The translations under genes and the position numbers were made by a program. 64,000 bases of DNA, from NCBI GenBank assembly GCA_002481545.1, contig DLEF01000056.1:16768-80767 (forward strand), written 5' to 3'. The notes beneath the pieces were generated by a model. It was not told the origin of the DNA, ran no database searches, and was given only the letters and a program-made list of their open reading frames with translations. Source of the stretch: Cyanobacteria bacterium UBA7753 (GTDB lineage: Bacteria; Cyanobacteriota; Vampirovibrionia; Gastranaerophilales; Gastranaerophilaceae). Positions 1-10,240 of this stretch are shown here, in pieces (positions within the stretch are counted from its first letter, which is position 1; each line of letters begins with the position of its first letter).

Positions 1-975
1 ACTGCCCTGTCCGTCGGTGCGGATTGTGCAACAAACAGAGAGGTTATTACGGGTAAAGCAGAAACCTCAGATGCAATACTTTCGGGGAGCTTTTCTCAGC
101 TTGATAAAATATCAAAAAAACTTGAACATCAGCCGTTCGGGCTGTCAGAACTCGCAAAAGTTATAGAAGAACAATTAGTCGAAAAACAGGTTAAAACAAA
201 GATAGTAGGGATTTTAAATATTACCCCTAATTCGTTTTCCGACGGGGGCAAATACAATACGACAGAGGCTGCCTGTGAACATTTTAGACAGCTCGTATCA
301 GACGGAGCCGATATGATAGATATTGGAGCGGAATCAACCAAAGCGGGGGCTCCTGCTATTTCTGCAGAAGTTCAGTTAGAAAAGATTTTGCCTGTATTGA
401 ATTTTGCAAAAGAGAATAAATACAATATTCCGATTAGTATTGATACAAGGTCGGCGGAAGTCGCGGAGGAGTGTCTGAAAAACGGGGTTGCCGTAATCAA
501 CGATGTATCAGGGTTAAAGTATGACGACAAAATGGCGGAGGTTGTCGCAAAGTATCAGGCGAAAGTTATTATCCAACATTCCCTCGGATTAGAAAAAAAT
601 ATGGTTCAAGATGTTAACTATACAAGCGTTGTCGATGATGTGTATAAGGATTTGTATAAACAGATAGAGTATGCAAAATCCGTCGGCGTTACGGATATTA
701 TAACCGATATCGGGTTCGGGTTTGACAAGGATTTGGAGGACAATTTCAGGCTGTTCAACAGGATAGATGAGTTTTCCTCTCTCGGGTATCCGATTATGGC
801 AGGGATATCAAGAAAAAGTATGCTCAATATGAAAGATGCCCCGAATGAAGAGAAGGACATATTCACCCTCGCATTGGATGCAATAATGGTAGAACATTCC
901 GTCGATTATCTGCGGGTTCATAACGTAAAATTGCACAGGAAATTGATTGATATTTACCGTAAGGATTTGAGATAG
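1..975 (+). CDS. folP: Dihydropteroate synthase, 5'-truncated
   Basis: The reading frame is open from the first base of the window, so the start lies upstream. The enzyme condenses p-aminobenzoate with the pterin pyrophosphate in folate synthesis, in the cytosol. The sequence shows the family signature I-L-N-I-T-P-N-S-F-S-D-G-G near visible residue 70, then D-I-G-A-E-S-T-K, a S-I-D-T-R segment, N-D-V-S-G, and the C-terminal G-I-S-R-K-S and R-V-H-N motifs. About 65 residues precede the canonical start of the TIM barrel, including a G-A-D segment and a Q-P-F-G-L segment. I recall similar N-terminal extensions in long epsilonproteobacterial FolP proteins (inference). The gene is followed by a 339-base gap with repeats before gyrB. 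Confidence 0.93.
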   Translation, partial: TALSVGADCATNREVITGKAETSDAILSGSFSQLDKISKKLEHQPFGLSELAKVIEEQLVEKQVKTKIVGILNITPNSFSDGGKYNTTEAACEHFRQLVSDGADMIDIGAESTKAGAPAISAEVQLEKILPVLNFAKENKYNIPISIDTRSAEVAEECLKNGVAVINDVSGLKYDDKMAEVVAKYQAKVIIQHSLGLEKNMVQDVNYTSVVDDVYKDLYKQIEYAKSVGVTDIITDIGFGFDKDLEDNFRLFNRIDEFSSLGYPIMAGISRKSMLNMKDAPNEEKDIFTLALDAIMVEHSVDYLRVHNVKLHRKLIDIYRKDLR

Positions 976-1003
976 ATTTGTCAGGTGATGTGAGGGAAGG
1001 CAC

Positions 1004-1216
1004 TAAGATACTAAGGCACTAAGAAATTTTGGTGCCGTATTTTATAATAAAAATATGGCACCTGAGTTGAAAAGTTTTTTAATATAGCAGAGTAAAGTAT
1101 TTGTAGGGTGCAATTTTTTGCACCACAAATGATTATGCCTGTCCACACTTTCAAACACTCATCCACGGAGTGGTTCTTAGTGCCCTAGTGCCTTACTGCC
1201 TTAGTATCTTCAAAAG
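1004..1216. repeat. Intergenic inverted-repeat element
   Basis: The left part (about 1004-1027) carries two copies of GGCACTAAG. The right part (about 1166-1213) carries the same words in reverse complement (CTTAGTGCC, TGCCTTAGTATCTT). The ends can therefore pair over about 200 bases, with a REP-like hairpin in the middle at 1103-1124. No credible ORF lies inside. It looks like a MITE-like or composite palindromic repeat. With the REP and the gyrB promoter it fills the folP-gyrB gap. Confidence 0.55.
1103..1124 (+). repeat. REP-like hairpin, GTAG + GGTGCAA stem
   Basis: A GTAG tetranucleotide is followed directly by the perfect 7-bp stem GGTGCAA/TTGCACC with a TTTT loop. This is the layout of REP elements mobilised by RAYT transposases. 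It belongs to the same family as the copies at 11023, 11205, 52587 and 55686. Confidence 0.7.
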
Positions 1217-1248
1217 TAACATTTATTTACCTTATATCTCATACAAAA

Positions 1249-1277
1249 TGTACATTTTGGGCTGTTTGTGCTACAAT
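1249..1277 (+). promoter_or_regulatory. gyrB promoter, extended -10
   Basis: TGTACA at 1249-1254 and TACAAT at 1272-1277 are separated by 17 bases. A TGC immediately before the -10 box makes it an extended -10 element. Transcription would start near 1284, leaving a leader of about 30 nt that contains the GAGGAG ribosome binding site. Confidence 0.55.
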
Positions 1278-1314
1278 ATACTTATGGAATAGTGTAGGCT
1301 TTGAGGAGAATTAA

Positions 1315-3756
<2,442 letters not shown>

Positions 3757-3788
3757 TATGAATTATTCATATAATATATTTCGAGATG

Positions 3789-3814
3789 TAGAGCGGGTTT
3801 TTCAATCCGCTCTA
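3789..3814 (+). terminator. Hairpin at gyrB / dehydrogenase convergence
   Basis: TAGAGCGG and CCGCTCTA form an 8-bp stem with a T-rich loop between two convergent genes. The minus-strand stop codon lies in the loop. The U tract is poor, so termination may be weak. Confidence 0.35.
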
Positions 3815-4803
3815 TTCATATGACCGCCTTTGTAAAAATCTGCGATGTTATTGAACGTAATCCGCAGTTTATTGTTCACGGAATCAATCGTGTTTTGTGA
3901 TATTCCGGAGGTAATTATAACATTATCAAATGTGGTCAATTCCTTTAGCAAGAGTAATATTTCCGCATAGTTTTTAGTGTCGGTATCCTTTGAATTTATA
4001 TCATAATACTTATTTTCACATTCGATAACATCAAGTGCCACACCTTTTATTTGCTTAGTCTTTATTGCGTTGTAGAGTGCTTTTGTGTCCGTCAGACTGC
4101 CGTGAGAAGTATTTATTAAGACGGCATTATTTTTCATTATTTTAAATTCGTCCTCCGATATAAAATGATACAAGTCCTTGCTGTATGGAAGGTGCAGAGT
4201 GATTATGTCGGATTTTCTAAGTACATCAATCAATGGTAAATATTCAACAAATTTCTGCAAATCTTTGTTTATTAAAATATCGTAGCCGTAGACCTTGAGT
4301 CCGAGTGTATGGGCGAGTCTGCAGACGGAAGAGCCTATTATCCCCGTTCCGATTACTCCGATTGAGAGATTGCGCAAGTCTCTGCCTTCATACTCTTCAT
4401 AGCGGTTAATCTTAGATTTGAAATCATTTATTGATTTGGGGATATTTCGCTCCAGCATAAACGTCATCCCGAGTACATATTGTGCGACCGATGTATTTTG
4501 ATTGTCACAAATATTTACGACGGCAATGTTTCGAGCTCTACAAAATTTGATATCAATGTTATCATATCTGTTTGAGCGTATCGCAATAATCTGTAAATTC
4601 TTAAACTTGTCCAAGACTTTATTTGTTATTAAAGAGTTCGTATAAATACTGATTATGGCTGTTTCATCGCATTCGTTTACTGTTAATTTTGTGTTTTCGT
4701 TTAAGCTCTCTCGAAAGAAAGTAATCTCAAAATCCGAGACGTCGTTTTGTTCAAAATATTTTTTCTCGGACGATTTCAAATCAAAAAACAGCATTTTAAC
4801 CAT
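3802..4803 (-). CDS. D-lactate-dehydrogenase-like protein, catalytic residues changed
   Basis: The 333 residues have the fold signature of D-2-hydroxyacid dehydrogenases, closest in pattern to LdhA. There is an NAD-binding G-x-G-x-x-G at 152-157, the R-S-N-R-Y-D-N-I-D segment at 76-84, and a D-V-I-E-C-E segment at 258-263 with the acidic catalytic residue kept. The substrate-binding Arg of the L-I-N-T-x-R-G motif is His234 (CAC codon). The catalytic His near the C-terminus, in the position of the T-G-H-Q-A-F motif, aligns with Gly300. The usual reduction of 2-ketoacids with NADH is therefore doubtful. A GGAG site precedes the ATG. The gene stands alone between gyrB and murT, and the frame is intact, so this is divergence rather than decay. 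Confidence 0.8.
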   Translation of the reverse strand: MVKMLFFDLKSSEKKYFEQNDVSDFEITFFRESLNENTKLTVNECDETAIISIYTNSLITNKVLDKFKNLQIIAIRSNRYDNIDIKFCRARNIAVVNICDNQNTSVAQYVLGMTFMLERNIPKSINDFKSKINRYEEYEGRDLRNLSIGVIGTGIIGSSVCRLAHTLGLKVYGYDILINKDLQKFVEYLPLIDVLRKSDIITLHLPYSKDLYHFISEDEFKIMKNNAVLINTSHGSLTDTKALYNAIKTKQIKGVALDVIECENKYYDINSKDTDTKNYAEILLLLKELTTFDNVIITSGISQNTIDSVNNKLRITFNNIADFYKGGHMNRAD

Positions 4804-4885
4804 AAAATTTCTCCTTTAATAAATTATTTATTAAAGCGAAAATTTTTCTATTACCGTATATGGCTAAACGCAGTGATTACGTGAA

Positions 4886-6217
4886 CTATTTTTTAATCTT
4901 GTTTATCTCAAGCAAAGCCGTATAAGTCGGTAAAATAGTTATATTCCCTTCAGCCTCTCTTGTTATTGTATTTATTGCCGTATGGATATTAGGGATAACT
5001 TTGATGTTTTCAACGCCCGCATATTTTAACCTTGTTGCCATATCATATGCGCGGGCGCCCGTTGTGATTATACGTTTTTTGCTGTCTTTGAGAAGTTCAA
5101 AATCCGCATCCCATAGCCAAGAAACATCTCTGCCGTCCGCGTAATCATCATTTATTGCAATCATAATGTCTGAGTCAAGGTCTACGGTTTTCAGCACTTC
5201 GCTCGCGCCAGTAGGGTTTTTAATCAACTGAATAAGTGCTTTGTGTCCTCTGATTGTTCTTGTCTCACTTCTTCCGAAGACTGATTTGTAGCTGTAGAGT
5301 GCATCCTGCAGGTCTTCATACCCTAGCTCTATTGCGGTTACAACAGCGGCAAGGACATTGTAAGCATTGTATACACCCGTTAAGTATGTTTTAAATTCAT
5401 ATTCTTTATCTCCGTGGGAGATGTTTATGATTGAATAATCTTTATAGATTTTAGCGTTTGCACTGTAGTCGCACTCTGCTCTTTTATATCCGCAATCACA
5501 GTAATAGTGCCCTTGTTGAGCGTAGAAACGTTTTGAATATTTGAGAACTTTTCCGCAATTTACGCAGTTGAAAACTTCCATTGGTGCTTTTGATTCTATA
5601 TTTTTATCCATATATTGGATATCGTCAAACCCGAAGTATACGGGTTTAATGTCATTCGGAGCCTTGAAGTTTACAACGATAGGATCGTCGGCATTCAAGA
5701 CAAGTTTTACTTTAGGGTTTTTGTCTATTGCCTCCTGTATCTTCTTTGCGGTTGTATTGAGTTCGCCATATCTGTCCAGTTGGTCACGAAACAGGTTTGT
5801 TACGATAAGATAGTCCGTTTCCAAATAATCATACAGTTTTGTCAAATATGCCTCGTCGGATTCAAGGACTGCATAATTAAATCTCTTAAACGGATAAATA
5901 GATAACGCCATTGTGTTTGCGATACCTGAGAGCATATTTGCTCCCTTTTCGTTATGAATAACGGATTTGTTCTGGCATTCCAAAAGGTGTGATAAAACGC
6001 CCGCCGTTGTAGTCTTTCCGTTTGTTCCCGTGACCGCTATACATTCGTTTTTTATGTAGTTTGCGGTATATCTCAAGAAATTAGGCGTAATCTTTAGCAT
6101 GACCATTCCGATAAATGATGTGCCCGAAGAACGACCTCTCATATTGATTGCTATTTTAATCAGTCTTGCGATTACCAGTAATATATAAAACCTAACTAAC
6201 TTAACTATAAATTTCAT
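4886..6217 (-). CDS. murT: MurT-like lipid II isoglutaminyl synthase subunit
   Basis: MurT activates the D-Glu of lipid II with ATP; its partner GatD supplies ammonia for amidation to isoglutamine. The 443 residues begin with a hydrophobic segment (1-25). Next come the Mur ligase P-loop G-T-N-G-K-T-T at 64-70, a Cys4 zinc-ribbon insert near 217-250 (C-x-x-C and C-x-C plus a further Cys), and the DUF1727 C-terminal domain with N-P-T-G-A-S-E-V-L and D-G-R-D-V-S-W-L-W-D. These match MurT of Gram-positives. No gatD-like glutaminase is adjacent on either side, although murT-gatD is normally an operon. No strong ribosome binding site is visible; the ATG is followed by a typical Mur-ligase N-terminus. 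Confidence 0.88.
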   Translation of the reverse strand: MKFIVKLVRFYILLVIARLIKIAINMRGRSSGTSFIGMVMLKITPNFLRYTANYIKNECIAVTGTNGKTTTAGVLSHLLECQNKSVIHNEKGANMLSGIANTMALSIYPFKRFNYAVLESDEAYLTKLYDYLETDYLIVTNLFRDQLDRYGELNTTAKKIQEAIDKNPKVKLVLNADDPIVVNFKAPNDIKPVYFGFDDIQYMDKNIESKAPMEVFNCVNCGKVLKYSKRFYAQQGHYYCDCGYKRAECDYSANAKIYKDYSIINISHGDKEYEFKTYLTGVYNAYNVLAAVVTAIELGYEDLQDALYSYKSVFGRSETRTIRGHKALIQLIKNPTGASEVLKTVDLDSDIMIAINDDYADGRDVSWLWDADFELLKDSKKRIITTGARAYDMATRLKYAGVENIKVIPNIHTAINTITREAEGNITILPTYTALLEINKIKK

Positions 6218-6316
6218 GAAAAATACTGTTCCCTCATGTATTTTGTTTATGCTATAAATACAGTATACTTATAATATGATAGTACAAAATAACGAAATAG
6301 TAGAAATTATTAACAA

Positions 6317-6673
6317 ATGTTTTTATTGATTACAACAGTTTTTATAGCTCTGGTAGTTATAGTAATAAATATATTGTATTTCCTGATACAATCGGATAGA
6401 AAAGTATTAGCAATACTCAAACAAGTCGATAAAGGTCGTGTCAAGTTGAAATGGCGTCTTGGCGCGATTACGGAAATAACCGAAGGGGTAAACGAAGTAC
6501 TAATCCCGCATACGGTCAAATGCGTAGAGAAAAACTGCGAAAGATTCACACTAAAGACTTTGAGAGAATTTTTACAAACAAGTATAATATTCTTTATAAA
6601 TAACAGATATAAGAAATTGTTGTTAGGTTTGGAAATCGGATACTTTTTCGGTAAAGGTTTCTTAAAGAAGTAA
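6317..6673 (+). CDS. Small membrane-anchored protein, unknown
   Basis: 118 residues with one N-terminal transmembrane segment (about 1-25) followed by a basic, Leu-rich cytoplasmic part. I do not recognise a family. A clear TATAAT lies at 6270-6275. No good ribosome binding site precedes the ATG. It is co-oriented with the three YtxH/DUF948-type genes 50 bases downstream, so a role in the same envelope-associated cluster is plausible (inference). The overlapping minus-strand ORF at 6310-6549 is a shadow. Confidence 0.6.
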   Translation: MFLLITTVFIALVVIVINILYFLIQSDRKVLAILKQVDKGRVKLKWRLGAITEITEGVNEVLIPHTVKCVEKNCERFTLKTLREFLQTSIIFFINNRYKKLLLGLEIGYFFGKGFLKK

Positions 6674-6723
6674 AATATGATATAATCAGTGTGACAAAAA
6701 ACAATAAAAAGAGGTGAAAAATT

Positions 6724-7038
6724 ATGTCAGAAGAAAGAACATCAATAGGATTCGGTTTAGGTCTGATTGCCGGTGTTGTAGGCGGCATAATAGCAGGGGT
6801 TTTAATGGCTCCGTCAGAAGGTCATGACTCAAGAGAAAAACTCAAAAAAACTGTTTGTGATTTTGCGGAAGAACATTCTCCGAAAGTTCATGAAGCAAAG
6901 AAAAGAGCTTTTGAATCTTTGGACTTACTCAGATATAAGTTAGAAAGACAATATAAAAGATTTAACAACATGTTAAAATCAAAGAAAATGAGAAAAGCAA
7001 AAGAACTTGAAGGTTCTGCTTACGATTACGATTACTAA
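6724..7038 (+). CDS. YtxH-domain protein
   Basis: 104 residues. A glycine-zipper membrane segment (about 8-30, repeated G-x-x-x-G/A) is followed by A-P-S-E-G and R-E-K-L-K-K-T, the hallmark of YtxH/gas-vesicle-like stress proteins. The rest is a charged amphipathic helix. A strong AGAGGTG site precedes the ATG. It is first of three genes in the ytxG/ytxH arrangement known from Firmicutes stress operons. Function in this lineage is unknown. Confidence 0.8.
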   Translation: MSEERTSIGFGLGLIAGVVGGIIAGVLMAPSEGHDSREKLKKTVCDFAEEHSPKVHEAKKRAFESLDLLRYKLERQYKRFNNMLKSKKMRKAKELEGSAYDYDY

Positions 7039-7056
7039 TAAAGGAAAAAATAACTA

Positions 7057-7431
7057 ATGGAAACAGAATTATCTCAAGGTTTAACTTTTTTGGCTTGGAC
7101 CTGCGCAGGATTTTTAATCATAGTAGGTATTTTCGTGGTTAAATTACTGTTTGATTTATCAAGATTGGTTGTCAGCCTCAAAAAATCAGCTGATATTGTC
7201 CACACGGAACTCAATCCGATAATGAAAAACGTAAACGAATCCACGACTACAATAAACAATTTTGTACAAGGTACAAGCAAGCGAGTCGGCAGAATTACGG
7301 ACTTGTACGACCATGTATCTGATGCGGTTATTGCATCGGTTACAAAGGTTTCCGCTCTGTCGGGATTTTTGGCTAAGTCTGCGGTTAAAGGCGCTTTTTC
7401 TGCAGTAAAATCGTTTTTAAAGAAAAAATAA
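7057..7431 (+). CDS. DUF948-like (YtxG-type) membrane protein
   Basis: 124 residues with an N-terminal transmembrane helix (about 8-32), then a long amphipathic helix with the N-P-x-M-x-N-V-N-E-S pattern typical of DUF948 proteins, ending in a Lys-rich tail. It follows the first YtxH gene by 18 bases, with AAAGGA upstream of the ATG. DUF948 and YtxH proteins commonly pair in operons, which supports both calls. Confidence 0.7.
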   Translation: METELSQGLTFLAWTCAGFLIIVGIFVVKLLFDLSRLVVSLKKSADIVHTELNPIMKNVNESTTTINNFVQGTSKRVGRITDLYDHVSDAVIASVTKVSALSGFLAKSAVKGAFSAVKSFLKKK

Positions 7432-7522
7432 CCGTATCTATGGATAAATCGGCTAATGTCAAAGATAAAATAATCGCTTAAAATAAAAAAGTTTACTCGA
7501 TAAAAAAGAAAAGGAGAATATT

Positions 7523-7789
7523 ATGTCAGTAGGAAGATTTTTTACAGGTGTTGCTATCGGTGCAGCTATCGGTGCTATCGCAGGAATACTCTTAGCTCCG
7601 GAATCAGGTGAAGAAACAAGAGAAAAACTCGGCGATATGGCTAAGGATGTTGCGGGCAAGACTGAAAAAACAGTTAAAGAATTGCAAGACAAAGCAGATT
7701 CTATCGTATCCGATATGCAAGAAAAAGGAGATGAAATCATCTCAAAAATCCAAGATTTAATCAATAAACAAAAAGAAGAAAACGCTTAA
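7523..7789 (+). CDS. YtxH-domain protein
   Basis: 88 residues. An N-terminal glycine-rich membrane segment (G-A-A-I-G-A-I-A-G-I-L-L-A-P) is followed by E-S-G-E-E-T-R-E-K-L and a charged coiled-coil-like helix to the C-terminus. It is a closer match to the YtxH consensus than its paralogue at 6724-7038. AAGGAG lies upstream of the ATG. It is the last gene of the cluster and is followed by a hairpin terminator. Confidence 0.82.
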   Translation: MSVGRFFTGVAIGAAIGAIAGILLAPESGEETREKLGDMAKDVAGKTEKTVKELQDKADSIVSDMQEKGDEIISKIQDLINKQKEENA

Positions 7790-7816
7790 TTTGATTATTT
7801 CTTTAAATAACAATAC

Positions 7817-7852
7817 AAAAAGAAGGTGGAATTTATTTTCATCTTCTTTTTT
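7817..7852 (+). terminator. Intrinsic terminator after YtxH cluster
   Basis: AAAAAGAAG and CTTCTTTTT form a 9-bp stem ending in a run of six T. It lies 28 bases after the stop of the last YtxH gene. Confidence 0.6.
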
Positions 7853-7944
7853 ATTTTCCTTTATTCATGCGCATTTTGAGAATTACATAAAATTTATTGT
7901 AAAGTTTTGTAACGATTTTTCAAAAATATGTTATAAAATAACAA

Positions 7945-8064
7945 AAAATATCTTTATGGTTTTTAAATAGAATATACACAACACAATTTATTTATGTAAT
8001 AAGATAACATAATACATAATTCATAAATACAATTTCTCAAGAACGCAAGTTCTTGAGTTTTTTT
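7945..8064 (+). ncRNA. Candidate small RNA ending in orphan terminator
   Basis: A strong intrinsic terminator at 8036-8064 lies about 250 bases beyond the nearest upstream gene, which already has its own terminator at 7817-7852. A TATAAA box at 7932-7937 would start a transcript of about 120 nt near 7945. The body is unstructured and AC/U-rich, as in base-pairing sRNAs. No ORF with a ribosome binding site is present. Evidence is circumstantial. Confidence 0.35.
8036..8064 (+). terminator. Strong intrinsic terminator
   Basis: Perfect 9-bp stem CTCAAGAAC/GTTCTTGAG with a GCAA tetraloop, followed by seven T. Confidence 0.85.
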
Positions 8065-8164
8065 ATTTGTTCCGATTTGAGCAAAATTTGGGGTTGTCAC
8101 GTTGAATTTATTGTCACAATTGTCCATAATAATTTTAACAAAAGAAATGATACGTTAATGTGTG

Positions 8165-8232
8165 TGTCATTGCGAGAGGCGCAACGGCTTGCGACTCGCT
8201 CTGCCGAAGAAACAATCCTGTGAATTGTTTCT
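8165..8232. repeat. TGTCATTGCGAG-type intergenic repeat
   Basis: The segment begins TGTCATTGCGAG and ends with a perfect 9-bp hairpin AGAAACAAT/ATTGTTTCT, with a smaller CGCAA/TTGCG hairpin between. This wording is familiar from dispersed intergenic repeats in many bacteria. It sits in the 610-base gap before ppiC. The rest of that gap holds the terminators and candidate RNA listed separately and the ppiC promoter (TGTTATAAT at 8359-8367). Confidence 0.55.
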
Positions 8233-8399
8233 GAGAGGTAAATCCGGTCAACTTGTTTTAACTTTTGAATAAAGGGTTAGATTTATTTGATATATAAAGA
8301 AAAATGTTTTACAAATTCAGGGCTGACATGCACTCGGGCGGTTTTAATAATAATTTCGTGTTATAATATTTTCAAAAATAAGGATAAGGAGTTAAAAAT

Positions 8400-8678
8400 A
8401 TGAAAATAAGAGCAAGTCATATTCTTGTAGAAACAGAAGACGAAGCAAACGATTTATATGAACAGATTAAAAACGGGGCTGATTTTGCAGAGCTTGCAAT
8501 GGAACATTCACTTTGCCCTTCAAAGCGTGACGGCGGAGATTTAAGATTTTTCGGCAAAGGTATGATGGTTAAGCCGTTTGAAGATGCCGCTTTTGCATTG
8601 GAAGTCGGAGAGGTTTCAAAACCTGTCAAGACTCAATTCGGATGGCACATTATTAAAGTAACGGATAAGAAGGACTAA
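8400..8678 (+). CDS. ppiC: Parvulin-type peptidyl-prolyl isomerase
   Basis: 92 residues, a single PpiC/rotamase domain without signal peptide, the same size as E. coli PpiC. It shows A-S-H-I-L-V at the start, the C-P-S-K-R-D-G-G-D-L loop, the G-x-M-V-x-P-F-E-D-A-A-F segment and the closing F-G-W-H-I-I-K. It catalyses cis-trans isomerisation of proline bonds in the cytosol. An extended -10 promoter (TGTTATAAT) lies at 8359-8367 and AAGGAG precedes the ATG. The stop overlaps the ATG of the next gene by one base. Confidence 0.95.
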   Translation: MKIRASHILVETEDEANDLYEQIKNGADFAELAMEHSLCPSKRDGGDLRFFGKGMMVKPFEDAAFALEVGEVSKPVKTQFGWHIIKVTDKKD

Positions 8679-10240
8679 TGGACTTAGCAAAATTCAATGT
8701 TGATTATTTGTTGGTGAATACGACAAACCAATTTTTGTTGGAGTATGCACCGATAGAAGAAAATGCCTGCCATAAACTCACCGGATTTACGGGTGATACG
8801 GGCGATTCTTTGCTGACTGCAGACGGAGAGATTTTCCTGTTTGTTGACGGAAGATATCACACCCAAGCGGATAACGAGGTTGACCATAACAAAGTTCAGG
8901 TCGTAAAACTCGCAATCGGACAGAGACAGGATGATGAAATCATTGCGCGTATTAAACCGCATACCACTCTCGGGATTGATTCGAGAAAGGTATCACAGGC
9001 GCGCTATGAGTATTTCAAAACATTACTTAAAGAAATACATTCCGAGGTTAAATTACTTGATATAAAATCCGAGATAAAGTCAAAAGCGGGCGACGCGGTT
9101 GAAATTCCGACAGAGCTCACAGGTGCAAGTTTTGAAGAAAAAGTCGCCAAAATTCATAAACCCGCACTGTTTACAAATTCGGAAGAAATATCTTATTTGT
9201 GCAACCTGCGAGATTTTTCACAAAATTTTGCGGTCAAAATAGACGGAAAATTGTTTGTCGGGAACGATAAAAGCGTATTATTCTCACCTAACCCTGACAA
9301 AATAAAAACAGACAAGTTTGAAGTAAGACCTTTGGCTGATTTTGACGAATTTATAAAAGGGATAAATGAGGAAATTATAGTTGATAAATCGACGATTAAT
9401 GCTCATGATTATGCCCTAGTCAATAATCCAAAGGCTGAAAATTCCGAAGTAAAACAGATGAAAGCCGTAAAAAACGATGCTGAAATAAAACATCTGAAAC
9501 ACTGTTTTGAGATGACTGACAAGGCTCTGTTGGCAACAAGAGATTATATCTACAACAACGATAACATCTCGGAGCTTGATATAGATAACGAACTCACAAA
9601 GAACTTTATGAAGTTTGGGGCTAAATCCTTGAGTTTTAAATCCATAGTCGCAAGAAACCAAAACGCGGCACTTGCCCACTATATGAAATCATCAAAAGAT
9701 GAAATCGTAAAAGACGGAGACTTAGTCTTGATAGATTGCGGAGCATATTATGAAGGCGGACTCGCTACGGATTGTACAAGAGTTTTCGTAAAAGGGAAAC
9801 CGTCAGAGCTCCAAAGAAAGGTTTACACAACAGTCTTAAAAATGTTCCTGAATGCCTACAACTACAAAATGGTTGAAGGATTTACACAGGGGTTTGAGAT
9901 AGATAACCTCGCGAGAGTCATTGCAGTCCAAAACGAGATAAAAGGGTTTGAATTTTCTCACGGACTCGGGCACGGTATCGGGGTTTGCGTACACGAGGCA
10001 CCGCCTAATTTGAGCAAAAACAATATCGCAAGAACCCCTATCAAAAATCATATGTGCTTTACGATAGAGCCGGGACTTTATAACGATGAATATTTCGGGG
10101 TAAGGTTGGAAAACTCTTGCTACTTGGAAGATGAGGCCATAAAATCATTCTCCGATATGTGTTATGAAGAAAAATTGATTGATTATTCGCTCCTGAACGA
10201 GGACGAAAAAGACATGCTCAAAGAATTTAAGGTGAAATAA
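8678..10240 (+). CDS. M24B metallopeptidase, Xaa-Pro aminopeptidase-like
   Basis: 520 residues in the three-domain arrangement of cytosolic aminopeptidase P: two creatinase-type N-terminal domains (about 1-280) and a pita-bread catalytic domain. Metal-binding residues are visible in D-C-G-A-Y (Asp), the following A-T-D-C-T-R (Asp), G-H-G-I-G near 430 (His), E-P-G-L (Glu) and V-R-L-E-N (Glu). It would remove N-terminal residues preceding proline, which pairs logically with the prolyl isomerase encoded just upstream. The ATG overlaps the ppiC stop by one base, and its own stop overlaps the next ATG in the same way, so the three genes are translationally coupled. Confidence 0.9.
   Translation: MDLAKFNVDYLLVNTTNQFLLEYAPIEENACHKLTGFTGDTGDSLLTADGEIFLFVDGRYHTQADNEVDHNKVQVVKLAIGQRQDDEIIARIKPHTTLGIDSRKVSQARYEYFKTLLKEIHSEVKLLDIKSEIKSKAGDAVEIPTELTGASFEEKVAKIHKPALFTNSEEISYLCNLRDFSQNFAVKIDGKLFVGNDKSVLFSPNPDKIKTDKFEVRPLADFDEFIKGINEEIIVDKSTINAHDYALVNNPKAENSEVKQMKAVKNDAEIKHLKHCFEMTDKALLATRDYIYNNDNISELDIDNELTKNFMKFGAKSLSFKSIVARNQNAALAHYMKSSKDEIVKDGDLVLIDCGAYYEGGLATDCTRVFVKGKPSELQRKVYTTVLKMFLNAYNYKMVEGFTQGFEIDNLARVIAVQNEIKGFEFSHGLGHGIGVCVHEAPPNLSKNNIARTPIKNHMCFTIEPGLYNDEYFGVRLENSCYLEDEAIKSFSDMCYEEKLIDYSLLNEDEKDMLKEFKVK

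Noticed and set aside
7945..8064. tRNA or riboswitch
   Set aside because: No T-loop-like GGTTCRA motif or cloverleaf pairing; downstream gene has its own promoter and ribosome binding site.
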